A DNA stretch of 64,000 nt from Christiangramia sp. OXR-203 (GCF_034372165.1 NZ_CP139698.1:3038001-3102000), one strand, 5' to 3'. Shown: positions 25,170 to 35,566, counted from the stretch's first letter. Numbers and translations are program-made. Notes: generated from the letters alone by a model not told the origin.

Positions 25170-25177
25170 TACATTTG
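25170..25177 (+). promoter_or_regulatory. -7 promoter element for the DUF4271 gene
   Basis: TACATTTG, 13 bases before the ATG at 25191. It is divergent from the GT2 promoter only 57 bases away. Confidence 0.6.
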
Positions 25178-25190
25178 TAAAAAAATTTAA

Positions 25191-25844
25191 ATGCAGGCGA
25201 CGGCAAGATTAAGTGAATATCAGGATTGGATCACGATCACTTTCCTTCTATGCTTTGGCTTGCTGGTATTAGCCCGTGTCGCCTTTCCACAACGTTTTGA
25301 AGAATTTATATCGCTTCTCAACTCTGGTAAATTTATAGCCTTTAAAGGAAAAGAGAATAAGGCTTTTCATGGTTTTAACATTATATTATTCTCTGTACAG
25401 GCGATCGCAGTCTCTTTATTTATCTTTCTGGGATACAGATATTTTTTTGAAACAGATCTTCACTCTATTGTATTGTTCATTCGCATTCTTACTGGATATA
25501 CCTGTCTTATTTTATTGAAAGCCGGAGTTGAAAAGATCATTGGTAATATCTTCGACATCGATGAGCGAATAGATTACTATATTTTTCAGAAATTAAGCTA
25601 TCGCAATTTCATTTCGATTTTTCTTCTTTTCGCCTGCCTTTTTCTGGTATATAGCATGGAAGCTACAGGCCTCAGCCTTAGGATCATCGCATTTACGGCG
25701 GTCCTGGCAAATGCATTTTCTATGTTAATAATCTATAGAAGGAATCAAAGTGTGCTTAGCGTTAATTGGTTCTATTTTATTTTGTACATTTGCGCTCTCG
25801 AAATCGCCCCTTATATTATTTTGTACAAGTTAATTACGATCTAG
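25191..25844 (+). CDS. DUF4271 membrane protein
   Basis: A 217-residue protein with about six membrane spans, of the Bacteroidota DUF4271 family; the opening LSEYQDWITITFLLCFGLLVLARVAFPQRF is typical. Function unknown. It is followed after 22 bases by the HemD-like gene, a pairing I believe is conserved in flavobacteria, and the two are probably co-transcribed. Confidence 0.85.
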   Translation: MQATARLSEYQDWITITFLLCFGLLVLARVAFPQRFEEFISLLNSGKFIAFKGKENKAFHGFNIILFSVQAIAVSLFIFLGYRYFFETDLHSIVLFIRILTGYTCLILLKAGVEKIIGNIFDIDERIDYYIFQKLSYRNFISIFLLFACLFLVYSMEATGLSLRIIAFTAVLANAFSMLIIYRRNQSVLSVNWFYFILYICALEIAPYIILYKLITI

Positions 25845-25866
25845 AAGGAACTTTAAAGTATTGCAT

Positions 25867-26613
25867 ATGAAAGTGAAAACAATTTTGGTTTCCCAGCCTG
25901 AACCTAAGGTAGAAAACTCTCCTTATTTTGAGCTGGAAGAAAAGCAGAAAGTTAAAATTGATTTCATCCCCTTTATTCATGTTGAAGGCGTTCCCAGTAA
26001 GGAAGTTAGACAACAAAAAATTGATCTTGCCAACTATACCGCGATCATTTTGACCAGCCGTAATGCTGTAGATCACTTCTTCAGGATTGCCGAGGAAATG
26101 AGATTCAAGGTGCCAGACTCCTTAAAATACTTCTGTCTTAGTGAAGCTGTTGCTTATTACCTGCAGAAATACGTAGTCTATCGTAAACGTAAGATCTACG
26201 TAGGTAAAAGAACTTTTGCAGAGCTTGCTCCGCTTATTAAGAAATATAAGAATGAGAAGTTCTTACTCCCTTCTTCAGATATGTTGAAGGCTGATGTTCC
26301 AAAAACATTAAACAAACTTGGAGTAGAATGGAAAAAAGCAGTTTTTTACCGAACTGTAGTGAGTGACCTTTCAAACCTGAAAGATGTGACTTATGATATC
26401 CTAGTATTCTTTAGTCCTAGTGGAATTAAATCTCTTTTTGAGAACTTCCCAGACTTTAAACAGAACAATACACGTATAGCCGTATTTGGAAATACAACTA
26501 TAAAGGCAGCTAAGGAACATGGTCTAACAGCAGATATTAAAGCTCCTACTCCGGAAACTCCGAGTATGACCATGGCAATTAGCAAATACATCAACGAAGT
26601 GAATAAGAAGTAG
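25867..26613 (+). CDS. uroporphyrinogen-III synthase-like (HemD family)
   Basis: A 248-residue two-lobed protein of the HemD family. It starts MKVKTILVSQPEP; ATG 25867 is preferred to an in-frame TTG two codons upstream. Segments typical of the family are TAIILTSRNAVDHFF in lobe one, and DILVFFSPSGIKSLFENFP followed by RIAVFGNTTIKAAKEHGL in lobe two. HemD cyclises hydroxymethylbilane to uroporphyrinogen III. Sequence conservation in the family is low and no other early heme gene is nearby, so a changed role is possible. Confidence 0.75.
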   Translation: MKVKTILVSQPEPKVENSPYFELEEKQKVKIDFIPFIHVEGVPSKEVRQQKIDLANYTAIILTSRNAVDHFFRIAEEMRFKVPDSLKYFCLSEAVAYYLQKYVVYRKRKIYVGKRTFAELAPLIKKYKNEKFLLPSSDMLKADVPKTLNKLGVEWKKAVFYRTVVSDLSNLKDVTYDILVFFSPSGIKSLFENFPDFKQNNTRIAVFGNTTIKAAKEHGLTADIKAPTPETPSMTMAISKYINEVNKK

Positions 26614-26640
26614 ATTTGCTTTTACTTTAATACAATAAAT

Positions 26641-26670
26641 AAAAAATCCGGTCTTGCGACCGGATTTTTT
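26641..26670. terminator. bidirectional terminator between the HemD-like gene and pckA
   Basis: AAAAAATCCGGTC-TTGC-GACCGGATTTTTT is a perfect 13-bp stem with A and T flanks between convergent genes. Confidence 0.92.
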
Positions 26671-26692
26671 GATTTCAACTAACAATTTAAAA

Positions 26693-28291
26693 CTAATCTA
26701 CAGGAGCTCCCTTCATAATTTCTTCATTTGCATATTCCTCGAACTTGGAGAAATTTTGCTTAAAGAAACTTGAAAGCTCTTTTGCCTTTTTATCATAAGC
26801 CTCTTTATCTGCCCATGTATTTTTTGGATTTAAGACTTCTGCCGGTACTCCTTCACAGGTTTTAGGCATACTCAATCCAAAGATCTGGTGATTTTCAAAT
26901 TCTACTCCATCAAGTTTCCCTTCAAGCGCAGAACTTATCATTTCACGAGTATATTTTAATTTCATTCGATTTCCCACTCCATATGGTCCACCGGTCCAAC
27001 CTGTATTCACAAGCCATACATTAACCCCAGCATCTTTCATCTTGCGACTTAGCATTTCTGCATATTTAGTAGGATGTAACGGCATGAATGGTGCGCCAAA
27101 ACAAGCAGAAAAACTTGGTACAGGCTCATCTACCCCAGCTTCAGTACCAGCAACCTTTGCAGTATATCCGCTTATAAAGTGATAAGCCGCCTGTCCTGGT
27201 GTAAGCTTACTAATTGGAGGCAATACTCCAAATGCATCTGCTGTAAGGAAAAATATATTTTTGGGATTTTCTCCAATTGAAGGTTCCTGGATATTATCAA
27301 TATGATATATTGGATAGCTTACCCGTGTGTTCTGTGTGATTGAAGTATCACTAAAATCCACATCGCCCTTTTCATTAAGAACGACATTTTCCAGGATAGC
27401 TCCAGGCTTGATCGCATGGTAAATATCTGGTTCATTTTCTTCGGAAAGGTTAATTACCTTAGCATAACATCCACCTTCAAAATTGAAAATAGTGTTCTCC
27501 TTTGTCCAACCATGCTCATCATCTCCAATAAGTTTTCTTTCCGGATCTGCTGAAAGTGTCGTTTTCCCTGTTCCTGAAAGTCCGAAGAATATAGCGGTAT
27601 CGCCGTCTTCTCCTACATTTGCAGAACAGTGCATTGGTAACGTGTTTTTATAAACGGGTAAAACAAAATTAAGCGCAGAAAAGATCCCCTTTTTGATCTC
27701 CCCGGTATAACCGGTTCCTCCAATTAGCGCGATCTTTTTCTTAAAATTAAGAATGGCAAAATTTTCCTGTCTGGTTCCATCTACTGAAGGATCCGCTTTG
27801 AATCCTGGTGCATTTACCACTAGCCAGTCTTCCTGAAAGTTTTCAAGTTCTGAATCATTTACTCTCAAGAACATATTGAAAGCAAATTGGTTTGACCATG
27901 GATACTCATTAATCACCCTAATGTTTAAACGATAATTATCGTCTGCACAAGCGTAGGCATCGCGAGCAAAGATCTCTTTATCTCCAAGGTAATTTGTTAC
28001 CTTATTATAAAGAGAATCAAATTTTTCCGGATCAAAAGGGATATTAATATCTCCCCACCATACTTTATCCTCTGTGATCTCATCTTTTACAATGAATCTG
28101 TCCTTTGGAGACCTCCCTGTAAACTCACCAGTATTAACAGCAAGTGCTCCAAATGAGCTTTCTACTCCCTGTCCTAGTTCGATAGTTTTCTTCTGAAGTT
28201 CCTCTGGAGATAGTTGATAATGTACTCTGGCATTTTTGATCCCGTAATCCTCTAACGAAATCGTTTTCGTAATTTGGGTGTTATCGACCAT
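26693..28291 (-). CDS. pckA: phosphoenolpyruvate carboxykinase (ATP)
   Basis: Converts oxaloacetate and ATP to PEP and CO2, the entry step of gluconeogenesis. The 532-residue protein has the kinase P-loop GLSGTGKTTLSADPERKLIGDDEHGW, the PCK signature region FPVYKNTLPMHCSAN-like (here FVLPVYKNTLPMHCSAN) and NTGWTGGPYGVGNRMKLKYTR. Length and motifs are those of the ATP-dependent class. Single gene with its own promoter and a shared terminator. Confidence 0.96.
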   Translation of the reverse strand: MVDNTQITKTISLEDYGIKNARVHYQLSPEELQKKTIELGQGVESSFGALAVNTGEFTGRSPKDRFIVKDEITEDKVWWGDINIPFDPEKFDSLYNKVTNYLGDKEIFARDAYACADDNYRLNIRVINEYPWSNQFAFNMFLRVNDSELENFQEDWLVVNAPGFKADPSVDGTRQENFAILNFKKKIALIGGTGYTGEIKKGIFSALNFVLPVYKNTLPMHCSANVGEDGDTAIFFGLSGTGKTTLSADPERKLIGDDEHGWTKENTIFNFEGGCYAKVINLSEENEPDIYHAIKPGAILENVVLNEKGDVDFSDTSITQNTRVSYPIYHIDNIQEPSIGENPKNIFFLTADAFGVLPPISKLTPGQAAYHFISGYTAKVAGTEAGVDEPVPSFSACFGAPFMPLHPTKYAEMLSRKMKDAGVNVWLVNTGWTGGPYGVGNRMKLKYTREMISSALEGKLDGVEFENHQIFGLSMPKTCEGVPAEVLNPKNTWADKEAYDKKAKELSSFFKQNFSKFEEYANEEIMKGAPVD

Positions 28292-28324
28292 AAAAAAATC
28301 AATTCTGTTGTTTGTTTAGGCGTA

Positions 28325-28332
28325 CAAAAGTA
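28325..28332 (-). promoter_or_regulatory. -7 promoter element for pckA
   Basis: TACTTTTG on the minus strand, 34 bases upstream of the pckA ATG. Confidence 0.6.
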
Positions 28333-28369
28333 AAAATCTTATGCAGATATAACGATATCGGTAATCAAT

Positions 28370-28759
28370 TTATTTGTTTTTTAACTTTATGAATTTCAGC
28401 ACTAATAAGAACCAACCTACAATTAAAAGCCCTCCACCAATTGGGGTAACTAATGCTATTGCTGAAAAGTCTACTCCTGTAACCGCCGTTGTAGATAATA
28501 AATAGATAGATCCTGAGAATAATATTGTACCAAGAAGGAAAAGGTAAAACAACAGCTTGTTATCTTTTTCAGTAATAATAATCCCGAGGATCAACATTAA
28601 AAAAGCATGATACATTTGGAATCTAACGCCCGTTTCAAAGCTATTCAAAGAAGCTTCTGAAAGTGTTTCTTTTAAACCATGTACTGCAAAAGCTCCAAGA
28701 ATAACGGCTATTAATCCAAATATAGCTCCGGTTACTAAGAATTTCCTGTTTGTCTGCAT
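28370..28759 (-). CDS. DUF423 small membrane protein
   Basis: A 129-residue protein with four hydrophobic spans. The N-terminal TGAIFGLIAVILGAFAVHGLKETL is the signature of the DUF423/YgdD family (related to eukaryotic TMEM256). Function unknown. Single gene, divergent from the saccharopine dehydrogenase-like gene. Confidence 0.88.
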   Translation of the reverse strand: MQTNRKFLVTGAIFGLIAVILGAFAVHGLKETLSEASLNSFETGVRFQMYHAFLMLILGIIITEKDNKLLFYLFLLGTILFSGSIYLLSTTAVTGVDFSAIALVTPIGGGLLIVGWFLLVLKFIKLKNK

Positions 28760-28803
28760 AATTTTATATGAGTCAGCTTTTTAATACATTCGTTTGCACT
28801 ACA

Positions 28804-28811
28804 CAAAACTA
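28804..28811 (-). promoter_or_regulatory. -7 promoter element for the DUF423 gene
   Basis: TAGTTTTG on the minus strand, 45 bases before the ATG; it nearly touches the start of the divergent gene at 28821. Confidence 0.45.
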
Positions 28812-28820
28812 ACTTAATTT

Positions 28821-30194
28821 ATGCGAGAAATATTAATCATAGGTGCAGGAAAATCTACCGCTGCACTTATAGACTACCTGCTCGACCGGGCGGTAGAGCA
28901 AAATCTAAAATTAAAAATTGGCGACAAAGAGCTCGAGAATGCCATAAATGCTTGCAGAAACCGCAAATATTGCGAAGCCATCGAACTGGATGTTTTCAAT
29001 AAGAAAAGCAGGGAACCGGCAATTCAACAGGTAGACCTGGTAATTTCCATGTTGCCCGCAAGATTTCATATTGAGGTCGCCCGTGATTGCTTAAAATTCA
29101 ACAAGCACATGGTAACGGCTTCCTATATTAGCGATGAGATGCGTGCTCTGGATGAGGAGATTAAGAAAAAGAACCTGGTATTTATGAATGAGATCGGCGT
29201 GGATCCGGGAATTGACCATATGAGTGCCATGCAGGTTATCGACAGAATAAGAGACAAAGGTGGAAAGATCTTACTTTTTGAATCCTTTACCGGTGGACTT
29301 GTTGCTCCGGAAAGCGACAACAACCTATGGAACTATAAATTTACCTGGAATCCCAGAAACGTAGTTGTTGCCGGGCAGGGTGGTGTTGCTGAATTTATCC
29401 AGGAAGGGAAATACAAGTATATACCTTACCATAGACTATTCCGCAGGACTGAATTTCTGGAAGTAGAAGGCTACGGAAAATTTGAAGGCTACGCCAACAG
29501 GAATTCGCTGAAATACCAAAGTGTTTACGGACTCGAAAATGCTCTAACCTTATATAGAGGAACCATTAGAAAAGTAGGTTTCAGTAGAGCCTGGAATATG
29601 TTCGTGCAACTTGGAATGACCGATGATAGTTTTGAGATGACTAATTCAGAAGAAATGAGTTACCGCGATTTCATCAATTCTTTTCTGCCTTATTCCCCAA
29701 GCGATTCCGTAGAACTTAAAACCAGACATAGTCTTAAGATCGATCAGGATGATATTATGTGGGACAAGCTTATAGAACTCGATCTATTTAATTCAGAAAA
29801 AAAGATCGGGATTAAAAATGCTACTCCGGCGCAAGCGCTTCAGAAGATCTTAATGGATAAATGGACACTGGCTGAAGACGACAAGGATATGATCGTGATG
29901 TATCATAAATTCGGTTACGAGCTTGATGGTGAAAAGAAGCAAATCGATTCCACCATGGTTCATATTGGCGAGGATCAGTCCAAAACAGCTATGTCTAAAA
30001 CTGTGGGATTACCAGTAGCCATTTCAGCATTAATGATTCTGAACGGAGAGATCAAAACTCCAGGTGTTCAATTACCAATTCGCAAAGAGGTCTATGAGCC
30101 TATTCTTAAAGAACTTGAGGCTCACGATATCATTTTTAAAGAAAAAGAGACAGAATATCTAGGATACAACCCATTTGGTGAAGTAGGTAATTAG
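28821..30194 (+). CDS. saccharopine dehydrogenase-like NAD(P) oxidoreductase
   Basis: A 457-residue protein with an N-terminal Rossmann motif (ILIIGAGKSTAALIDYLL) and the later DLVISMLPARFHIEVARDCLKFNKHMVTASYISDEM, EIGVDPGIDHMSAMQVID and GLVAPESDNNLWNYKFTWNPRNVV segments characteristic of the saccharopine dehydrogenase C-terminal domain (reductase type). Such enzymes act on lysine/alpha-aminoadipate derivatives. With gcdH in the same window a role in lysine breakdown is plausible but not proven. Followed by an Lrp-family regulator. Confidence 0.85.
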   Translation: MREILIIGAGKSTAALIDYLLDRAVEQNLKLKIGDKELENAINACRNRKYCEAIELDVFNKKSREPAIQQVDLVISMLPARFHIEVARDCLKFNKHMVTASYISDEMRALDEEIKKKNLVFMNEIGVDPGIDHMSAMQVIDRIRDKGGKILLFESFTGGLVAPESDNNLWNYKFTWNPRNVVVAGQGGVAEFIQEGKYKYIPYHRLFRRTEFLEVEGYGKFEGYANRNSLKYQSVYGLENALTLYRGTIRKVGFSRAWNMFVQLGMTDDSFEMTNSEEMSYRDFINSFLPYSPSDSVELKTRHSLKIDQDDIMWDKLIELDLFNSEKKIGIKNATPAQALQKILMDKWTLAEDDKDMIVMYHKFGYELDGEKKQIDSTMVHIGEDQSKTAMSKTVGLPVAISALMILNGEIKTPGVQLPIRKEVYEPILKELEAHDIIFKEKETEYLGYNPFGEVGN

Positions 30195-30244
30195 AATTGA
30201 AAAGCATTTTTGCTATTTTAGCTTAACGACCAAAAATTATCCTT

Positions 30245-30715
30245 ATGAAGATTGTAAACGATAGTGTTGAGCTAGATGGGATCGATAAGACCATTCTTAA
30301 CTATCTAATGAAAGATGCAAAAAAACCGATCCTAGAGATCGCCAAGAATATTGGAATTACCGGCGCAGCTGTTCATCAGCGTTTGAGAAAACTAGAGAAA
30401 TCTGGTTTGATCGAAGGTTCTAAAATGATGCTGGATGCTAGATTGCTAGGTTATAAAACTATGGCTTTTGTAGGGGTTTACCTGGATAAAGCTGTAAGTA
30501 ACCCACAGGCAGTTAAGCAACTTAGTGAAATTCCGGAAGTTATTGAATGTCACTACACGACGGGAAACTGGTCAATATTTTTAAAGATCTTATGTCGTGA
30601 CAACGAACATTTAATGGTTGTACTTAATAAGAACATCCAGGCAATAGACGGTGTCTCCCGGACAGAAACCTTTATAAGTCTCAATCAACAAATAGACCGG
30701 CAGATCAAGATATAA
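30245..30715 (+). CDS. Lrp/AsnC family transcriptional regulator
   Basis: A 156-residue regulator with an N-terminal helix-turn-helix (LDGIDKTILNYLMKDAKKPILEIAKNIGITGAAVHQRLRKLEKSGLI) and a C-terminal RAM ligand-binding domain (VAFVGVYLD-like stretch and VIECHYTTGNWSIFLKI). Members sense amino acids. It is 50 bases downstream of the saccharopine dehydrogenase-like gene and could control it in response to lysine or a relative. Confidence 0.92.
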   Translation: MKIVNDSVELDGIDKTILNYLMKDAKKPILEIAKNIGITGAAVHQRLRKLEKSGLIEGSKMMLDARLLGYKTMAFVGVYLDKAVSNPQAVKQLSEIPEVIECHYTTGNWSIFLKILCRDNEHLMVVLNKNIQAIDGVSRTETFISLNQQIDRQIKI

Positions 30716-30717
30716 CG

Positions 30718-30750
30718 AAAAAAGGCTGTTAGAATTCTAACAGCCTTTTC
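30718..30750. terminator. bidirectional terminator after the Lrp-type gene
   Basis: AAAAGGCTGTTAGAA paired with TTCTAACAGCCTTTT is a perfect palindrome with A and T flanks, between convergent genes. Confidence 0.92.
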
Positions 30751-30769
30751 TATAAATTTGAAGTATACC

Positions 30770-31462
30770 TTAATCTCTACCCATAAATATTCCAACAAAA
30801 TATAATAATGTAGCCAGTGATCCTACTGCAGCTACCACATAAGTTCTAGCCGCCCATTTAAGGGAATCTTCTGCTGCATCATGTTCCGCAGAAGTCAGCA
30901 TATTTTCAGTTTCCAGCCATACCAAAGCTCTTTTGCTGGCATCATATTCTACCGGCAAGGTGATAAAGCTGAATAATGTTCCCATTGCAAACATTATGAT
31001 CCCAATAAGTAGAACAGTTTGTCCTACTCCTACGCTCACCATACTCATTAATATAAGCCCACCAAAAATCGCCCATTGGGAAAACTTGGAAGCGATACTT
31101 ACTACCGGCACCAATTTACTTCTCATTTGCAACCAGCTGTAAGCTTTAGCATGTTGTACTGCGTGACCACATTCGTGAGCAGCAACAGCCGCTGCCGCAG
31201 CGTTACGTTGAGAGTAAACTCCCTCACTAAGGTTCACGGTTTTCTTGGATGGATTGTAATGATCTGAAAGCATTCCCGGGGTAGAAATCACTTTTACATC
31301 ATTGATCCCGTTGTCCCGCAACATTTTTTCAGCGATCTCTTTACCACTCATTCCGTTTTGAAGGTGCACTTTGGAGTACTCCTTAAATTTGCTCTTTAGT
31401 TTGTTGCTCACAAACATGCTCACTAAGAAAATGAGCCCGGCAATTATATAATATCCCATCAT
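30770..31462 (-). CDS. YugP-type zinc metallopeptidase of the inner membrane
   Basis: A 230-residue membrane protein with an N-terminal span, the zinc motif HECGHAVQH (HExxH, about residues 96-104, in VAAHECGHAVQHAKAY) and three further spans; VEYDASKRAL after the membrane block is typical of the YugP/neutral zinc metallopeptidase family. Substrate unknown. Two ATG codons lie in tandem at the start (31462 and 31459). Confidence 0.9.
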   Translation of the reverse strand: MMGYYIIAGLIFLVSMFVSNKLKSKFKEYSKVHLQNGMSGKEIAEKMLRDNGINDVKVISTPGMLSDHYNPSKKTVNLSEGVYSQRNAAAAAVAAHECGHAVQHAKAYSWLQMRSKLVPVVSIASKFSQWAIFGGLILMSMVSVGVGQTVLLIGIIMFAMGTLFSFITLPVEYDASKRALVWLETENMLTSAEHDAAEDSLKWAARTYVVAAVGSLATLLYFVGIFMGRD

Positions 31463-31493
31463 AGGTCTAATGTTTTAAGTTTTAATAATGATC

Positions 31494-31501
31494 CAAATAT
31501 A
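31494..31501 (-). promoter_or_regulatory. -7 promoter element for the zinc peptidase gene
   Basis: TATATTTG on the minus strand, 32 bases upstream of the ATG. Confidence 0.55.
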
Positions 31502-31628
31502 TCAAAAACCCCGCCAGCAGAATTGGCTGTCAGTCGATTATTACAAGGCTGATGAGTTAATTTATTCTAAATGCTTCCCAATCATTTTCAAAAAGGGCTC
31601 TTTATATTTCACAAATTCAGATATTAGC

Positions 31629-31636
31629 TATATTTG
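31629..31636 (+). promoter_or_regulatory. -7 promoter element for pyrH-frr
   Basis: TATATTTG followed by C, 22 bases before the pyrH ATG. Confidence 0.65.
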
Positions 31637-31649
31637 CAACGGTTCATAA

Positions 31650-32366
<717 letters not shown>

Positions 32367-32389
32367 TTAAATAGAAAACGATATTAGAA

Positions 32390-32941
32390 ATGGACGAGGT
32401 TGAATTTATTTTAGAAGAAGCAAAAGAAGCAATGGAGAACGCCATTGTGCATCTTAAAAAACAACTTTCAAATATACGCGCCGGTAAAGCTACTCCAAGC
32501 ATGCTTGGAAGTGTAATGGTTGATTATTACGGAGCAAAAACACCTTTGCAACAGGTGGCTAATGTAAACACACCAGATGCGCGAACATTATCAATTCAGC
32601 CTTTCGAAAAGAGCATGATCCAGGAAATTGAAAAAGGGATTATGGTTGCGAATCTAGGGTTTAATCCAATGAACAATGGTGAAAGCGTGATCATTAACGT
32701 ACCGCCACTAACAGAGGAGCGCCGTATTCAATTATCCAAGCAGGCAAAAGCTGAAGCGGAAGATTCTAAGATTGGTGTTAGAAATGATCGTAAGCATGCG
32801 ATGCAGGAATTAAAAAAACTCGATATCTCTGAAGATGCTTTAAAATCTTCTGAAGATGAAGTTCAGGAACTTACCAATGAATATATCGCCAAGATAGAAA
32901 GCATTCTGGTGGTGAAGGAAAAAGAGATCATGACCGTTTAA
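32390..32941 (+). CDS. frr: ribosome recycling factor
   Basis: With EF-G it splits the post-termination ribosome. At 183 residues it has the normal length, with the N-terminal helix (ENAIVHLKKQLSNIRAGKATPSML), the small domain (YYGAKTPLQQVANVNTPDARTLSIQPFE) and the helix containing NDRKHAMQELKKL. Second gene of the pyrH operon, followed by its own terminator. Confidence 0.97.
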   Translation: MDEVEFILEEAKEAMENAIVHLKKQLSNIRAGKATPSMLGSVMVDYYGAKTPLQQVANVNTPDARTLSIQPFEKSMIQEIEKGIMVANLGFNPMNNGESVIINVPPLTEERRIQLSKQAKAEAEDSKIGVRNDRKHAMQELKKLDISEDALKSSEDEVQELTNEYIAKIESILVVKEKEIMTV

Positions 32942-32962
32942 TGATCACACTTTCAAAATTTT

Positions 32963-33008
32963 ATGCCGGTTTGGGTCTGGAGATAAACAGATTTGAACCG
33001 GCATTTTT
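32963..33008 (+). terminator. intrinsic terminator after frr
   Basis: ATGCCGGTT (from 32963) pairs with AACCGGCAT (to 33004), the stem continuing with TCTG/CAGA, and ends in TTTTT. Confidence 0.85.
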
Positions 33009-33035
33009 ACTTCTGAACAAATTCAATTCACGGTG

Positions 33036-35489
33036 ATGTCAAAGCTAGTATGCTTGTTATTACTGATCACTACTTTTGGCTTTGCACAGTCTAAGGTGAA
33101 TGGCCGGGTTATCGATTCAGAAACCAGTGAACCACTCGCCTACGCCAGGATCTCTCTTAAAAATGACACAGTATTAACCAATATTGACGGTAGCTTTGAA
33201 CTGCTTGTTGGAAAAGAAGTCGTTGAAGTAAGGATTAGTTATGTTGGCTATGAAACTATAAGTACCCGTATTAATGAAGATACAAAGTATCTTCAGATCA
33301 AACTAAGCGCGGTTCGGGAAAAACTGCAAACCGTAGAACTTTCCAATGCTCCTAATCCTGCCGACAGTCTTATTTCTGAAGCGATTTCGCGAAAAGAACT
33401 AAATGATCCTGAGGAAGTCTTACCTGGTTTTAAATATAAAAGTTACTCCAAGTTTATTGTAGACAATGAAGGTGGTGGAATCCAGCTTTATGCCGATAGT
33501 ACTTCAGCAGCAATGAAGACTATCGTAAACGAGGGACGTGGATATCTTTCAGAAAAGGTTGCTAGTCACAGTTTTGATGGAAATGGTGACACTTCAGAAG
33601 AAGTGCTCGGTGTAAGAACTGCCGGATTTGAGAAACCGGTTTATAACGTTCTCACCATGGAGGTCAATCCGTTTTCTTTATATAAAAATGATTACAGTCT
33701 CTACAAAACAGATTATGCCGGACCATTGGGAAAAGCAGCATTCAGGAATTATGATTATAAGATCCTGGATACGACTCAAACTTCAAGACCTGCATATGTG
33801 ATCTACTTTAGTCCAAAGCGTGAAGAGGTTGTAGCTGGCCTGGAAGGAATACTATATTTAGACACAGAAACCCTCGCGATTCAGAAGGCAAAAGCACAAC
33901 TTCTGGGATCGGTGAAACTGGAAGTAGACTACGAATATCAATATTTCCCTGATCATTCCGTCTGGTTTCCGAAGCTACAAACCACCACTATAAAACCAGG
34001 CTCGGGAGGTAAAGAAATAGCTGTTTTTGGAGGTACGGTTGGAATTGGAACTATTCAGCAAAACCCAGGAATTCTTAGCAGACTCCTGGGTGCAGATGAA
34101 ATTAGCCGTGATCTTTACTTAAATTCTACCGTAATACATTATGATTTCGACCTGCAGCCACAGGCCCAGGTAAAAACTAGTGATGCCGAGATCAAGATCG
34201 ATCCAGACGCGATAGACAGGACACAGAGTTTCTGGGAAGAGAACAGAAAAGTGGAATACGATGATCGCGATGAAGCTACTGAACAGAAAGTAGACAGTCT
34301 TATAAAGTCTCAGAATATCGAACGTAAAATTCAGGTGAAACAAGCCATCGCTTCTGGTTCTTACCCTTTAGGCTTCTGGGATATAGATCTTGGTAAGATT
34401 TTTAAGTTTAGTAATTACGAAGGTATAAGGCTGGGGTTTGGAGGAAAGACAAACGATCAATTCTCAGAGAATTTTAATCTGAACTCTTACCTGACTTACG
34501 GTTTTAAAGATGAAGTCTTTAAATATGGTTTGGGGAGCCAGATCTATCTTAATAAGGTAAATCATACGTACGTGAACTTCGGTTTTTCAAGAGATATTGA
34601 TGAAATTGCTTCCGTAGATTACCTGAAAGGGAGAAATACATTTTCTATTCTGGAACCTAGATTCGTAAACACTAATAATTATTACAACATCAGAACTTTT
34701 GCGGTTGGGCTTGAGCATAAGATCACACCAAGGCTTGATACGCAGTTGCGATTTTCAAGAGAGGAAATATGGCAGATTAAAAATTACAATTATAACGATA
34801 ACAACCAGTTGTACAGTGATTATGATCTTCATTTTATTAAAGCGGGATTCCTATGGCAGCCATTTTCAAAATATCTAAGAACTCCGCAAGGTGATGTTTT
34901 ACTGGAAAAAAAATTCCCGCAATTTACCGGTCAGTTAGAACAGGCAATGAAAATCCTGGATGGCAATTTTAACTTCACCAGAATTGGAATCAAAGCAGAG
35001 CATGAGATCTTAAGGCTTGATCAATCCAGAACCGAATTTATCCTGGAAGGTAATTATGCCGTGGGAGATCTACCTCTAACACATGCTTTCCACTCCTACC
35101 CTAATAATCCTAACAGATCCAGGATTTCACAAAGAATTTCGGTTGCTGGTCGTAACAGTTTTGAAACCATGTATTTTAATGAATTCTATTCAGACAGGCT
35201 GGTGATGCTTCACATGAGGCACCAGTTAAGACCGTTCAATATAAGTAAAGGCTTCAGACCAGAGCTTGTATTCATTTCAAGGCATGCTATTGGCGATTTC
35301 TCTCATATTGCTAAACATGAGGGCATAACTTTCAATACTCTTGAAAATGGTTTTTCTGAAGCAGGACTGGAGTTAAATAAATTATTTGGCGGCTTTGGAC
35401 TTAGCACAGCCTATAGATATGGCGCATATCATCTACCTACTTTTAAAGAAAATTTCTCTCTCAAATTCACCTTACAGGTGCAGTTATAG
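33036..35489 (+). CDS. DUF5686 outer-membrane protein with carboxypeptidase-like N-domain
   Basis: An 817-residue exported protein. After a signal peptide (LVCLLLLITTFGFAQ) comes a CarboxypepD-reg-like domain (KVNGRVIDSETSEPLAYARISL to VRISYVGYETI), then the DUF5686 region, ending in a predicted barrel with terminal FSLKFTLQVQL. This architecture is common in Bacteroidota outer membranes; function unknown, and there is no plug domain, so it is not a TonB receptor. ATG 33036 is taken over the adjacent in-frame GTG 33033. Confidence 0.85.
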   Translation: MSKLVCLLLLITTFGFAQSKVNGRVIDSETSEPLAYARISLKNDTVLTNIDGSFELLVGKEVVEVRISYVGYETISTRINEDTKYLQIKLSAVREKLQTVELSNAPNPADSLISEAISRKELNDPEEVLPGFKYKSYSKFIVDNEGGGIQLYADSTSAAMKTIVNEGRGYLSEKVASHSFDGNGDTSEEVLGVRTAGFEKPVYNVLTMEVNPFSLYKNDYSLYKTDYAGPLGKAAFRNYDYKILDTTQTSRPAYVIYFSPKREEVVAGLEGILYLDTETLAIQKAKAQLLGSVKLEVDYEYQYFPDHSVWFPKLQTTTIKPGSGGKEIAVFGGTVGIGTIQQNPGILSRLLGADEISRDLYLNSTVIHYDFDLQPQAQVKTSDAEIKIDPDAIDRTQSFWEENRKVEYDDRDEATEQKVDSLIKSQNIERKIQVKQAIASGSYPLGFWDIDLGKIFKFSNYEGIRLGFGGKTNDQFSENFNLNSYLTYGFKDEVFKYGLGSQIYLNKVNHTYVNFGFSRDIDEIASVDYLKGRNTFSILEPRFVNTNNYYNIRTFAVGLEHKITPRLDTQLRFSREEIWQIKNYNYNDNNQLYSDYDLHFIKAGFLWQPFSKYLRTPQGDVLLEKKFPQFTGQLEQAMKILDGNFNFTRIGIKAEHEILRLDQSRTEFILEGNYAVGDLPLTHAFHSYPNNPNRSRISQRISVAGRNSFETMYFNEFYSDRLVMLHMRHQLRPFNISKGFRPELVFISRHAIGDFSHIAKHEGITFNTLENGFSEAGLELNKLFGGFGLSTAYRYGAYHLPTFKENFSLKFTLQVQL

Positions 35490-35540
35490 CTTAAAGCTCG
35501 ATTAATACATTAATAACAAAGTATTTAAATAGGGTTTTTT

Positions 35541-35548
35541 TACCTTTG
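35541..35548 (+). promoter_or_regulatory. -7 promoter element for the RND transporter gene
   Basis: TACCTTTG followed by C, 18 bases before the ATG at 35567. Confidence 0.65.
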
Positions 35549-35566
35549 CGCCGCTAATAGAAAGCC

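Noticed and set aside
24700-25200. Possible mobile element or prophage boundary
   Set aside because: No integrase, transposase, direct repeats or change in codon use seen here or anywhere in the window; all gene orders look native.
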